A stretch of 36,655 nucleotides of DNA, taken from positions 1 through 36,655 of the forward strand of contig URDR01000023.1 in the NCBI GenBank assembly GCA_900546645.1, in the 5' to 3' direction. Both the position numbers and the translations under genes were made by a program. The stretch is from an uncultured Bacteroides sp. (GTDB taxonomy: Bacteria > Bacteroidota > Bacteroidia > Bacteroidales > Bacteroidaceae). A model generated the notes under the pieces. The model saw nothing but the letters and a program-made list of their open reading frames with translations, was not told the origin of the DNA and did no database searches. Positions within the stretch are counted from its first letter, which is position 1. Each line of letters starts with the position of its first letter. Positions 24,002-32,264 of this stretch are shown one piece after another.

Positions 24002-24646
24002 CTATAACGAAAAAACTTTAGTATATTCCAGCGGAAGATGCTTTCCTATGGAGGTTACAATCACTCCCATACCTTGTCGCTGTACCTCCTCTGACAAGAT
24101 TTGTCCCATGATACGAGCATTGCCGTCATCAAGATGGCTCACAGGCTCATCCAAAAAAATAAAATCACAAGGCTGACATAAAGCACGTATGAAAGCCACC
24201 CTCTGCTGCTGCCCAAACGACATCTTACCTATTGGCTGATTCCATTTATCGGCTATACCTAAGGCTTCGAACCACTGCTTAATTTGTTTTTTCGTTTGAC
24301 AACCCGTAAGTGAATTTTTCATCTGAACATTTTCATAGGCCGTCAACTCGGAGAATAAGCGCAAGTCTTGAAACAGCATGCTCAAGTTTTTTTTCCTGAT
24401 ATTCACCCAACGCGATAGGGGAAATGTACGGACGTTTTCACCATCAAAACAAATAATACCTTGATAATCGGTTCTGACTCCATAAATAAAATTACATAAA
24501 GATGACTTGCCTGTTCCCGATGCAGCTTCTATCAAGCAGAGTTGTCCGCGCTGAAAAGCCACCTGCTTATGCCATATATCTGAAGTAATTCCATTACTAT
24601 CGGCAAACACTTCAGGTAAAGTCTGTTGTAACTCAATCGTATTCAC
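24002..24646 (-). CDS. ABC transporter ATP-binding protein
   Basis: 214 residues, a single LolD/MacB/FtsE-sized ATPase. Walker A is AASGTGKS at 41-48, with Ala in place of the usual first Gly; the Q-loop is MLFQDLRLFSELTAYENV; the signature is MSFGQQQRVAFIRAL (normally LSGGQ); Walker B is FIFLDEPVSHLDD; the H-loop position reads VTSIGKHL without the expected TH pair. The altered signature and H-loop suggest a divergent ATPase, perhaps with low turnover. It sits 4 bases after the DUF4836-type lipoprotein gene and 21 before the permease, so the three form one unit. Confidence 0.9.
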   Translation of the reverse strand: MNTIELQQTLPEVFADSNGITSDIWHKQVAFQRGQLCLIEAASGTGKSSLCNFIYGVRTDYQGIICFDGENVRTFPLSRWVNIRKKNLSMLFQDLRLFSELTAYENVQMKNSLTGCQTKKQIKQWFEALGIADKWNQPIGKMSFGQQQRVAFIRALCQPCDFIFLDEPVSHLDDGNARIMGQILSEEVQRQGMGVIVTSIGKHLPLEYTKVFSL

Positions 24647-24650
24647 TTGT

Positions 24651-26135
24651 TCAAAATCCTGCTATGTGTAACATCTGTTGCAGTATATTCCTATCCTGCT
24701 TTTTCATCACCCACTCTATATGTATATGCTGACTATCGGGTGAGTCTATCGCAACATAGTCACCCTCTTTCAAGACTGATGATAAATTTAAAGCCGCAAA
24801 GATGCGTTTATTATCTACCCTACTCTTCCATTTAGCATCACGCAAAGAAAGTCCTAAAACCTTCTTTCCTATTAAACTCTCGTTATTAGTCACATAAAAA
24901 CGATTGTCTTTCACTCCAAACCACAGAATAACAGGTCCACGCTTCAAACCTAAGACCGATCCGTCTGAAGCCTGAAATTCATAAGCATTATCACCTTGAT
25001 TCATTAATTTCATCTGTCCGCCCGTCATAGCAAAAAGCGGCTTCAAATCTTCAAAAGTCTGAAGAAAATCCCGGTTAATCACTTCAGCATAAGCAATAAA
25101 CCCTTGACTCAGTAACGGATCAGGAAAAGCCAATGCCACATCACCTTTGACAGACTCAAAGATAGACTGAAAGTCAAGAGGTATCATAGAATGCCGGAAC
25201 TTTCTGTTCACCATTGGTATCTCATTCAGTAAGTTGTAAAGCTTTTCCCCGTTTAGATTCGAAGAAATCCAAAGCCCCGTATTGGCGGGAAAACAATCCA
25301 AGAAACTTCCTTTTATATCTTCCCCCGTATCCTGAAACTTTTGAATTTGTCTACTCATCGCCTCACTAACAGGAAAAACCTGCACATCCATTACAGCCTT
25401 CCCTTCCCGGAAATCAAGAGACGCAAGCAAGTTGATATTCTGCGGATTCAAATCAGCTGAAACACCCATCATCAACGATGTAAGATAACTCTGTGGAAGT
25501 ATATTCAGTGAAGCAAACGTAACAATATCTCCTTGAGCCGAATGCATCTTGGCATAATCAGACGAAGCACTGAACCCTTCACTTTCATCTTGCCTCAATA
25601 ACCGGGCCGCCTGATGCTGTAAATTGGCAGGATTCCCTCCTTGAGGATGAAACATTATCAAAAAAGCCACATCCGAATAAGCTATCAAGAACTTCCCGGC
25701 TGTAGTCCATTTACAACCTTCACCATCACGCAAGAGTTCACAAATTTGCTGTTCTTTTAACAAGCACAACAAATCATCTATCTTCCCCTCATCTGCCACA
25801 CGTGCCAATACACCAGCCGAAGAAGAATGAGACCCTACGAAAATGTAAAGCCTCTCATCTAATGCCAGTCCACTCTCGGAAGGTTCTTTAATTATGTTAT
25901 CAACCAAGGAGTTCAAGTTGCCCAAATCGCCGACAGCCTTTTTCAACTGATTGACCCATGCCAGCCCACTGCCATCGCCTTTCAGTCCTGCCTTCCCTAC
26001 AAGACTTTCTAACTGAATAGAAGAAACCAAAGCGGCATCTTTCGGTAATGCTTGTACATAACGGCTACCATCTGTACACGATGCTAAAAGCAGACTGATT
26101 CCTGCTATCCAAACTATGACCTTATAACGCAACAT
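24651..26135 (-). CDS. DUF4836-type lipoprotein (copy A)
   Basis: 494 residues with a lipoprotein signal peptide: MLRYKVIVWIAGISLLLASC, lipid-attachment Cys at 20. The mature protein begins near the family-like RYVQALPKDAALVSSIQLE and is otherwise soluble, predicted for the periplasmic face of a membrane. From memory it fits DUF4836, a Bacteroidetes family of unknown function. It shares an ordered set of segments with copy B at 26.9-28.4 kb (RYV..LP.DA, GDI..AS.N.LPQ.Y, W....NGEK, KG..ALG/AF). Fifth-base spacing from rsmE upstream and four bases to the ATPase gene downstream place it in an operon with an FtsX-type ABC pair, with which it may work. Confidence 0.85.
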   Translation of the reverse strand: MLRYKVIVWIAGISLLLASCTDGSRYVQALPKDAALVSSIQLESLVGKAGLKGDGSGLAWVNQLKKAVGDLGNLNSLVDNIIKEPSESGLALDERLYIFVGSHSSSAGVLARVADEGKIDDLLCLLKEQQICELLRDGEGCKWTTAGKFLIAYSDVAFLIMFHPQGGNPANLQHQAARLLRQDESEGFSASSDYAKMHSAQGDIVTFASLNILPQSYLTSLMMGVSADLNPQNINLLASLDFREGKAVMDVQVFPVSEAMSRQIQKFQDTGEDIKGSFLDCFPANTGLWISSNLNGEKLYNLLNEIPMVNRKFRHSMIPLDFQSIFESVKGDVALAFPDPLLSQGFIAYAEVINRDFLQTFEDLKPLFAMTGGQMKLMNQGDNAYEFQASDGSVLGLKRGPVILWFGVKDNRFYVTNNESLIGKKVLGLSLRDAKWKSRVDNKRIFAALNLSSVLKEGDYVAIDSPDSQHIHIEWVMKKQDRNILQQMLHIAGF

Positions 26136-26140
26136 ACGTT

Positions 26141-26842
26141 TTATTTCTGATTAAAAAGATTCATGGTATGCACAGCTACTAAAGCAGCTGTTTCGGTACG
26201 TAAACGAGATTTTCCCAAACTGATAGCACGAAAACCGGCGGCTTTAGCCTTCTGCACCTCCTCCATACTGAAATCGCCTTCTGGTCCGATCAAGACCAAT
26301 GCATCCTGCCCCGGAACAAGTACATCTTTCAACAGAGGCTTTTCTCCTTCATAGCAGTGGGCTATGAACTTCTGACCGGAAAAATCTTTTTCCATGAATC
26401 GGGAGAAATCCATCATTTCGTTTACCACAGGCTTATATGCCTTTAAAGACTGCTTCACGGCTGAAACAACAATTTTTTCGATACGCTCTGTTTTGATGAC
26501 TTTCCGCTCCGAAAAACGGCAATTCAAGAAACTCAATTCATTGAATCCTATTTCAGTGGCTTTCTCAGCAAACCATTCTATCCGGTCCATATTCTTTGTG
26601 GGCGCCATTGCCAAATGAAGATGTCCATTCCAAAATGGCTCCTGCTCTATGGACTCTACAACTTTCACCTGACAACGCTTGCCTGTAGCTGCACTGATTA
26701 CAGCTTTATAAAAAAGTCCTTTCCCATCTGTAAGCATCACTTCATCGCCAACAGTCAAACGCAAAACACGCAAACAATGTGCGGCTTCTTCTTCTGGTAA
26801 CTCTGGATTTACGGCTATTTCAGGAGTATAAAATACGTGCAT
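26141..26842 (-). CDS. rsmE: 16S rRNA (uracil1498-N3)-methyltransferase RsmE
   Basis: 233 residues. RsmE is a SPOUT-class dimer that methylates U1498 in the decoding region of the 30S subunit using SAM. Family marks are the N-terminal PUA-like part (EEEAAHCLRVLRLTVGDEVM), APTKNMDRIEWFAEKATEIG, VVSAVKQSLKAYKP, and the knotted SAM site VLIGPEGDFSMEEV with SLGKSRLRTETAALVAVHTM. First gene of the rsmE-lipoprotein-ATPase-permease unit, with its own promoter between it and copy B of the lipoprotein. Confidence 0.96.
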   Translation of the reverse strand: MHVFYTPEIAVNPELPEEEAAHCLRVLRLTVGDEVMLTDGKGLFYKAVISAATGKRCQVKVVESIEQEPFWNGHLHLAMAPTKNMDRIEWFAEKATEIGFNELSFLNCRFSERKVIKTERIEKIVVSAVKQSLKAYKPVVNEMMDFSRFMEKDFSGQKFIAHCYEGEKPLLKDVLVPGQDALVLIGPEGDFSMEEVQKAKAAGFRAISLGKSRLRTETAALVAVHTMNLFNQK

Positions 26843-26870
26843 ATTCTCTATTTTTAATTGAATTTATGCA

Positions 26871-26878
26871 CAAAGTTA
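26871..26878 (-). promoter_or_regulatory. rsmE: -7 box (TAACTTTG) of rsmE
   Basis: An exact TAnnTTTG match on the minus strand, 29 bases before the rsmE start, in the 54-base gap after the preceding gene. No TTTG at -33. Confidence 0.5.
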
Positions 26879-26896
26879 GTTCTTTTCATCGAGAAC

Positions 26897-28351
26897 TTAT
26901 TGATTTTCCGCCATTTTCTTGACCAAATCAACACACTGCTTCAGCATATTTGTATCCTTATTTACTGCCTTTATAACTAAATTCCCCGAGTTGATCTCCG
27001 ATGAGTAAACTTGAATATTCTCTATATAAGCAGCGGCAATTCCCACAGCCATGGCTTCGGACGATGAAAGAAACGGAGCAATAGCCTGCAAAGCTTTTAA
27101 ATCTAAAGTCAAGAAAAATAATTTATTTTCTGAATCTTTGGTCCACACTGCTTCGGCTAACAAATCATCTTTTCCTTTTTCATAATTCGTCAATGAAAAA
27201 ACGCCTTCTTTCACTCCATACTGAAAACCCAACAGGCTTAAAGTAGATTGAAAAGGAGCCAGTTCCTTCAGAAACTCATCATTCTCTACCTCTGCAAACA
27301 ATCCAAACTCTGGAATACGCGATGACACAGAGACACCTAAGGCAAGTTCACCTTTTAGGGCTGTAATACATTTTTCAAGATTAACAAATAGATGTGTGTT
27401 CTTTAATTGCTCTTTCAACAAAGGCTGCTGACACAAAACTTCATTCCATTTCTCTCCATTTACCGTCGTATTCAGCCACAGCATCATATCACCGGGAAAT
27501 TCAGCAAGAAACTTTCCGCTGGTTTCACCCTTATATAAATCGGCTATTCTAAAAGACTCCTCTTCTGCTTTATCACCGGTTTGAAAGTTTTCAACCTTCA
27601 TAACCAACTTCCCCTTTTCAAAACTGACCGCAACCAACGAATACATCCCCTTCCATAAAAAATCATCAGACACACCAGCCATAGACATAGCAACATATTT
27701 TTGGGGAAGCATATTCATAGAAGCTACCATTTTAATATCTCCCTCAGCTTTAGATAATTTGTTAAAACCTTCTGTTGAAATAAAACTTTTTTCTTCAGAA
27801 GCGTTCATCCATCTTGTCAACAAATCTCCTGCTTTATCTGCTCCAATCTCTGACGGAACTCCTATCACAAGAAAAGCTTCATCATTATATGCAACGGCAA
27901 ACCCATTATCAAAAAAAGATAAACGACAGTTTTCTTTTTCTATAAATGATTTACATACACCCTGCCTGACCAATTCATCCAATGCACTTCCCAACCTTTC
28001 ATAATCCGAAACTGGAGCTAATAAGCCCACCTGCTCAATTTCAGGATGCATAAACAGATAAATCTCCTTTTTCCAATTTATTCCATTTTTCTCTGGACAG
28101 GCTAAAAGTTTCCCCAGCAAAGCCCAATCTTGCGACTGAGACTTTTCTTTCACCAGCTTATCTATCTTCCCCATCCATAATTCAAAATCTTGTTCAGATA
28201 AACCGCTTTTTTCTATTAAAACGGGAAGATGTGCCGAGACAACACAAGAAGCATCAGCCGGCAATACATTTACGTATCTATTATTCTTGGAACAAGCAGA
28301 AAAGAGCAAGAGCAAGCATAAACCAACCCACTGACAAAACCTAATTTTCAT
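26897..28351 (-). CDS. DUF4836-type lipoprotein (copy B)
   Basis: 484 residues. The signal peptide ends in a lipobox (MKIRFCQWVGLCLLLLFSAC), and the mature part starts SKNNRYVNVLPADASCVVSA. It parallels copy A along its length: RYV..LP.DA near the start, a short LF/IF strand at about 100, EGDIKMVASMNMLPQKYVAM in the middle, MLWLNTTVNGEKW, then LKGELALGVSV. Clearly a diverged paralogue, separated from copy A by rsmE. It ends the unit nupG-like, BFN-UVR, lipoprotein, 26 bases after its neighbour. No cytoplasmic or catalytic motif is seen; the function is unknown. Confidence 0.85.
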   Translation of the reverse strand: MKIRFCQWVGLCLLLLFSACSKNNRYVNVLPADASCVVSAHLPVLIEKSGLSEQDFELWMGKIDKLVKEKSQSQDWALLGKLLACPEKNGINWKKEIYLFMHPEIEQVGLLAPVSDYERLGSALDELVRQGVCKSFIEKENCRLSFFDNGFAVAYNDEAFLVIGVPSEIGADKAGDLLTRWMNASEEKSFISTEGFNKLSKAEGDIKMVASMNMLPQKYVAMSMAGVSDDFLWKGMYSLVAVSFEKGKLVMKVENFQTGDKAEEESFRIADLYKGETSGKFLAEFPGDMMLWLNTTVNGEKWNEVLCQQPLLKEQLKNTHLFVNLEKCITALKGELALGVSVSSRIPEFGLFAEVENDEFLKELAPFQSTLSLLGFQYGVKEGVFSLTNYEKGKDDLLAEAVWTKDSENKLFFLTLDLKALQAIAPFLSSSEAMAVGIAAAYIENIQVYSSEINSGNLVIKAVNKDTNMLKQCVDLVKKMAENQ

Positions 28352-28377
28352 CGCTATTCTATTTTTTATTATCTCCT

Positions 28378-28950
28378 CTATTCATACGTATGGCTTTCAA
28401 GTTCTCTCCGCTTAATTTCATCTCTCAATTTCGATGCAGCCTCATAATCCTCACGACCGATAGCCTCACTCAAAGCTTGTTTCAATAATTCTGTATCAAC
28501 AGAATTAACAGACAGACTATACATTCCATCACACATTACGTCGTTCAGCATCTCCCGATTCAAAATATCCTCATATACATAAACCGGGAATTTATCCCGC
28601 AAGGACAAAGAGATGGCATCAGTTGTACGAGCATCCATTTTAAATACTGTTCCATCTGACCTCATAATATAAAGGAAAGAATAATATACTCCATCTTTCA
28701 CCTCATAAATAACCGACTTGGTTATTACCATTCCTTCCTCATGCAATATATTCAGCATCAAATCATGCGTGAAAGGGCGTGGCATCCGATAAGGCATCTG
28801 TACAATCCGGATGGCCTGCGCCTCCAATGGCCCGATGATTAATGCCAGTTTACGATGCCCCTCCTCTTTTTCCTCCAAGACCAAAGCATAAGAATCAGAC
28901 GGCTTTAGCATTGTTGACATATCCAAGACTCTCAGTTCTATTTCTTTCAT
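28378..28950 (-). CDS. BFN-domain (bifunctional nuclease, DUF151) protein with UVR motif
   Basis: 190 residues from the ATG at 28950; a TTG two codons earlier is less likely. Residues 1-130 are a BFN/DUF151 domain (LALIIGPLEAQAIRIVQMPY, RPFTHDLMLNIL, KMDARTTDAISLSLRDKFPV). Residues about 150-185 form a UVR motif (LKQALSEAIGREDYEAASKL then RDEIKRRE), the UvrB-UvrC interaction helix hairpin also found in ClpC partners. BFN proteins are described in plants and bacteria as weak nucleases; the bacterial role is unclear. 22 bases after the transporter gene, so cotranscribed. Confidence 0.9.
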   Translation of the reverse strand: MKEIELRVLDMSTMLKPSDSYALVLEEKEEGHRKLALIIGPLEAQAIRIVQMPYRMPRPFTHDLMLNILHEEGMVITKSVIYEVKDGVYYSFLYIMRSDGTVFKMDARTTDAISLSLRDKFPVYVYEDILNREMLNDVMCDGMYSLSVNSVDTELLKQALSEAIGREDYEAASKLRDEIKRRELESHTYE

Positions 28951-28972
28951 AGCCAAGTCCCTTGTTTAACTG

Positions 28973-30229
28973 CTATTTAACGTGTTTATATTTAAAAACA
29001 AAAGCAAAAACTACTGCCACGACTAAAGCGTATGCAGCAAAAATAAACCATGAGGTAGCCCATCCTTCTGTTTGAGGAAGCGTACTGTTAAAATCTACAA
29101 AACGATTTACGATAAGCTGAGCACTTAATGTACCTACTGTTGCACCAATTCCATTTGTCATAATAATAAACAGCCCCTGAGCACTGGAACGGATAGACAT
29201 ATCAGTCTCTTTATCTACAAACAAGGAGCCTGAGACATTGAAAAAGTCGAAAGCAACGCCATAGACCAACATGGAAAGAATAAACATCCATACTCCACTT
29301 CCCGGATTTCCCAATCCAAATAAGCCAAAGCGTAAAACCCATGCTCCCATGGCTATCAACATCACTTTTTTTATACCAAACCGACTCAAGAAATAAGGAA
29401 TCAACAAAATGCAGCAGGTTTCACTTATCTGCGAAAGAGAAATCAAAAGATTAGCATGCTGTACTCCAAACGTTTCTGCATATTCAGGAATAGCCTTAAA
29501 GCTCGTAATAAACGGATTCGCAAACCCATTGGTAATCTGAAGAGACACACCAAGAAGCATTGAAAAGATAAAGAAAATGGCCATTTTCTTATCTTTAAAC
29601 AACAGAAATGCACGCAACCCTAAAGCTTCAACCAGCGATTTCTTGGCTCCATTATCATGAGATACAGGACAAGCCGGCAGCGTATAGGCATAGAAAGAAA
29701 GAATTACTCCCCAAATGGCACACATAAAGAACTGCATATAATTAGCCTGAAAGCCTAACAAATCGACTACCCACATGGAGCAAATGAAACCAATCGTACC
29801 AAAAGTACGTATCGGAGGAAATGCTTTAATCGTATCAAGTCCCGCTTTATCCAAAGCTGTATAAGCAACAGAGTTTGACAATGCCAAGGTAGGCATATAA
29901 AATGCCACACTCATTGAGTAGAAAGCGAACAAAACAGGAAAAGAAACATGACTGCCAGCCGTCATTCCATAATAACCAGCTCCTGCCATAAATAAAGCAG
30001 CGAGTAAATGACTGATTCCCAACAAACGCTGAGCAGGAATCCAACGGTCTGCTATAATACCTAAGATAGCAGGCATAAACAATGATACAATACCTTGCAT
30101 CGCATAAAAAAGTCCAATATGACTTCCTAAACCAATTTGGGCCAAATAAGTGCCCATTGAAGTAAGATAAGCTCCCCACACTGCAAATTGCAGAAAGTTC
30201 ATCAAGATCAGGCGTACTTTAATATTCAT
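28973..30229 (-). CDS. NupG-like nucleoside:H+ symporter (MFS)
   Basis: 418 residues with about 12 membrane segments, matching the nucleoside:proton symporter family: start MNIKVRLILMNFLQFAVWGA, ADRWIPAQRLLGISHLLAAL, the IKAFPPIRTFGTIGFICSMW segment, and the FDFFNVSGSLFVDKETDMSI block near the end. It probably brings nucleosides across the inner membrane, which fits cytidine deaminase elsewhere in the window. First gene of a three-gene unit with the BFN-UVR protein and lipoprotein copy B. Confidence 0.92.
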   Translation of the reverse strand: MNIKVRLILMNFLQFAVWGAYLTSMGTYLAQIGLGSHIGLFYAMQGIVSLFMPAILGIIADRWIPAQRLLGISHLLAALFMAGAGYYGMTAGSHVSFPVLFAFYSMSVAFYMPTLALSNSVAYTALDKAGLDTIKAFPPIRTFGTIGFICSMWVVDLLGFQANYMQFFMCAIWGVILSFYAYTLPACPVSHDNGAKKSLVEALGLRAFLLFKDKKMAIFFIFSMLLGVSLQITNGFANPFITSFKAIPEYAETFGVQHANLLISLSQISETCCILLIPYFLSRFGIKKVMLIAMGAWVLRFGLFGLGNPGSGVWMFILSMLVYGVAFDFFNVSGSLFVDKETDMSIRSSAQGLFIIMTNGIGATVGTLSAQLIVNRFVDFNSTLPQTEGWATSWFIFAAYALVVAVVFAFVFKYKHVK

Positions 30230-30262
30230 AATATTATTATTAATTCAAGCAATACTTAAAAA

Positions 30263-30270
30263 CAAATTTA
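30263..30270 (-). promoter_or_regulatory. -7 box (TAAATTTG) of the nucleoside transporter unit
   Basis: An exact TAnnTTTG match on the minus strand, 34 bases before the start. No clear -33 element. Confidence 0.5.
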
Positions 30271-30320
30271 AGAAATTCTTTCGAATAAAAATACATATAC
30301 GCCAAGAAAAAAGAAGAAAT

Positions 30321-30360
30321 AAAAAAAACATTGAATCAAGACCAAATCTTAATTCAATGT
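30321..30360 (-). terminator. Terminator of the tRNA-Pro cluster
   Basis: On the minus strand a 14-bp stem (one G-U) of ACATTGAAT.AAGA against TCTT.ATTCAATGT with a 5-base loop is followed by a run of T (30320-30327). It lies 9 bases after the last tRNA. Confidence 0.85.
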
Positions 30361-30368
30361 TTTCCTCG

Positions 30369-30443
30369 TCGGGGTAGCGGGATTCGAACCCACGACCCCC
30401 TGCTCCCAAAGCAGGTGCGCTAACCGGACTGCGCTACACCCCG
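30369..30443 (-). tRNA. tRNA-Pro (UGG), copy 3
   Basis: A cloverleaf of 75 nt including discriminator A: acceptor CGGGGTG with TACCCCG, D-arm GCGC..GCGC, anticodon stem CCTGC/GCAGG with loop TTTGGGA (anticodon TGG), and T-arm GTGGGTTCGAATCCCGC. CCA is not encoded. Sequence is identical to the other two copies. Last in transcription order. Confidence 0.97.
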
Positions 30444-30476
30444 AACTATCATGTATTTTCTCTTAAGTTTTCCTTG

Positions 30477-30551
30477 TCGGGGTAGCGGGATTCGAACCCA
30501 CGACCCCCTGCTCCCAAAGCAGGTGCGCTAACCGGACTGCGCTACACCCCG
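30477..30551 (-). tRNA. tRNA-Pro (UGG), copy 2
   Basis: Identical in sequence to the copies on either side and separated from each by the same 33-base spacer, so the repeat unit is exactly 108 bases. Confidence 0.97.
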
Positions 30552-30584
30552 AACTATCATGTATTTTCTCTTAAGTTTTCCTTG

Positions 30585-30659
30585 TCGGGGTAGCGGGATT
30601 CGAACCCACGACCCCCTGCTCCCAAAGCAGGTGCGCTAACCGGACTGCGCTACACCCCG
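30585..30659 (-). tRNA. tRNA-Pro (UGG), copy 1
   Basis: Identical to copies 2 and 3; the first in transcription order, nearest the promoter at 30683. Its 5' flank (on the right) differs from the spacer sequence. Confidence 0.97.
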
Positions 30660-30682
30660 AGTGGTTTTCCTTAAAAGCGGTG

Positions 30683-30713
30683 CAAAGATAAGTCTTTCTA
30701 TTTAACTATGCAA
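30683..30713 (-). promoter_or_regulatory. Promoter of the tRNA-Pro cluster
   Basis: Minus-strand TATCTTTG at 30683-30690 and TTG at 30711-30713, 20 bases apart. The upstream element lies inside the last codons of the HAD gene, so the tRNAs have their own promoter overlapping that gene's end. Confidence 0.65.
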
Positions 30714-31332
30714 GACTTTTCAGTATTTTTTTTAATTTTTCTCTCCAATCTTCTCCGTTTTCCGGTGAAAACACATGCATACCCAACTTTTTACCGGCTT
30801 CAGCATTCGCTAAACCATCATCAACAAAGAGCGTTTCTTCCGGATTCAAAGAGGCATCTTCCAAAGCAAACCGATAAATCCGCTCATCCGGTTTAGTATA
30901 GCCTATCTCATAAGAGAGATACAACTTTTCAAAATAATGAGACAATGGATTTCCCGTCAACGAGAAATCCTTACTACATGCCCATCCCATTACATAAGGA
31001 TTTGTATTACTCAATACATATAACTTATAAGAAGAACGCAACTCTTCTATGTACTTTAATAAATCCTCATTCACGGAAGAAAAGAAACCCATCCACGCAC
31101 GCTGAGTCTCCTCCCATCCCAACTTGCGCCCGCAAAGTCCTCCCAACTTCTCCTGAAAGAGTTCTGCCGAGATATGCCCTTCTTCCAATTCCTGGAAAAT
31201 TCCGGTCTGATGATATTTATCCAAGCGTAAGTCTGCATCAGCCAGCCCCAAACGGACGAAGGTCTCAACAGCCTTATCACGGTTGATTGCTGCTATCACT
31301 CCACCGAAATCAAATATGATATTTTTTATCAT
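30706..31332 (-). CDS. HAD-superfamily phosphatase (YihX-like, subfamily IA)
   Basis: 208 residues. Motif I is FDFGGVI with nucleophile D8; the usual second Asp (+2) is Gly10, as in the YihX/epoxide-hydrolase-related branch, where it is Gly or Asn. Motif II is LYVLSNTNPYV, motif III GYTKPDERIY and motif IV FVDDGLANAEAGKKLGM. A helical cap sits between residues 15 and 90. YihX dephosphorylates alpha-glucose-1-phosphate, but substrate cannot be set from sequence. It starts one base after the stop of the pseudouridine synthase gene. Confidence 0.9.
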   Translation of the reverse strand: MIKNIIFDFGGVIAAINRDKAVETFVRLGLADADLRLDKYHQTGIFQELEEGHISAELFQEKLGGLCGRKLGWEETQRAWMGFFSSVNEDLLKYIEELRSSYKLYVLSNTNPYVMGWACSKDFSLTGNPLSHYFEKLYLSYEIGYTKPDERIYRFALEDASLNPEETLFVDDGLANAEAGKKLGMHVFSPENGEDWREKLKKILKSLA

Positions 31333-31333
31333 C

Positions 31334-32260
31334 TTATTTTCCTCGTTGCATTAAAGCCCTGAACGGAGTGGGATAAGGAATTTCAAAATCCATCAGTTCA
31401 CCCGTCACAGGATGGTAAAAACACAATTTGAATGCATGAAGAGCCAAACGGCCTAACGGGTCAATTTCACATCCATAACGCGAATCGCCCACAACCGGAT
31501 GTCCCAACGTCTGCATATGTACACGAATCTGATTCTTACGACCAGTCTCCAACTGAAGTTCTACCATCGAAAATCCATTGGCACGCTTAATCGTACGATA
31601 ATGAGTTATCGAAAGCTTTCCTCCGTCATCATAATTAGAAGAACTTACATAAAGCTGACGGTCAGTAAGCCAAGTCTGTACAACACCCTGATCTTTTTCC
31701 ATCTCTCCCATTACCAAAGCAACATAACGGCGGTCACGAACAATATCATGCCAATTATCACGTAACGTATGCTGCGTCTTCTCATCCTTAGCATACATCA
31801 TTACTCCGGAAGTCTCACGATCCAGACGATGAACCACAAAGACCCGGTTATTACGGTGTTGACGCTTTACATACTCATTTAATATATGTTGAGCCGTACG
31901 CTCTTTCTGACGTTCGGTTGCAACAGACAAAAGTCCTTCTTTCTTCTCAACAACAATCAAATACGCATCCTCATACAAAATCTTAAGCAAGGGATGGCGA
32001 AACTCATGTTTATGCTTCTCCTTGCTGATTTGCACCTTCATTCCGGGTTTCAACGGATAATTATATTGCGTCTGGATGTTATTATCCACCAAGACCACAC
32101 GGTTACTCAGCAACGCTTTCACCCGAGTACGACTGATTCCTGCCATCTTCTTCATCAGGAATTCCATCAACTCACCCGGTTCTGTAACATTATATATAGT
32201 ATATTTTGCAGCCGCACGCGCTCTCGGACGGCCGCCTTTATTTTGTTCTAACCTTGACAT
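31334..32260 (-). CDS. RluA-family pseudouridine synthase
   Basis: 308 residues. An N-terminal S4 RNA-binding domain (about 28-85, MKKMAGISRTRVKALLSNRV) precedes the RluA catalytic domain with the active-site Asp147 in VVHRLDRETSGVMMYAKDEK and the KNQIRVHMQTLGHPVVGDSR block. Such enzymes isomerise uridine in rRNA or tRNA; whether it acts like RluC/RluD or on tRNA cannot be told. The N-terminus is basic (GGRPRARAAAKY). It lies 4 bases after rlmD and 1 base before the HAD gene. Confidence 0.93.
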   Translation of the reverse strand: MSRLEQNKGGRPRARAAAKYTIYNVTEPGELMEFLMKKMAGISRTRVKALLSNRVVLVDNNIQTQYNYPLKPGMKVQISKEKHKHEFRHPLLKILYEDAYLIVVEKKEGLLSVATERQKERTAQHILNEYVKRQHRNNRVFVVHRLDRETSGVMMYAKDEKTQHTLRDNWHDIVRDRRYVALVMGEMEKDQGVVQTWLTDRQLYVSSSNYDDGGKLSITHYRTIKRANGFSMVELQLETGRKNQIRVHMQTLGHPVVGDSRYGCEIDPLGRLALHAFKLCFYHPVTGELMDFEIPYPTPFRALMQRGK

Positions 32261-32264
32261 TTAC

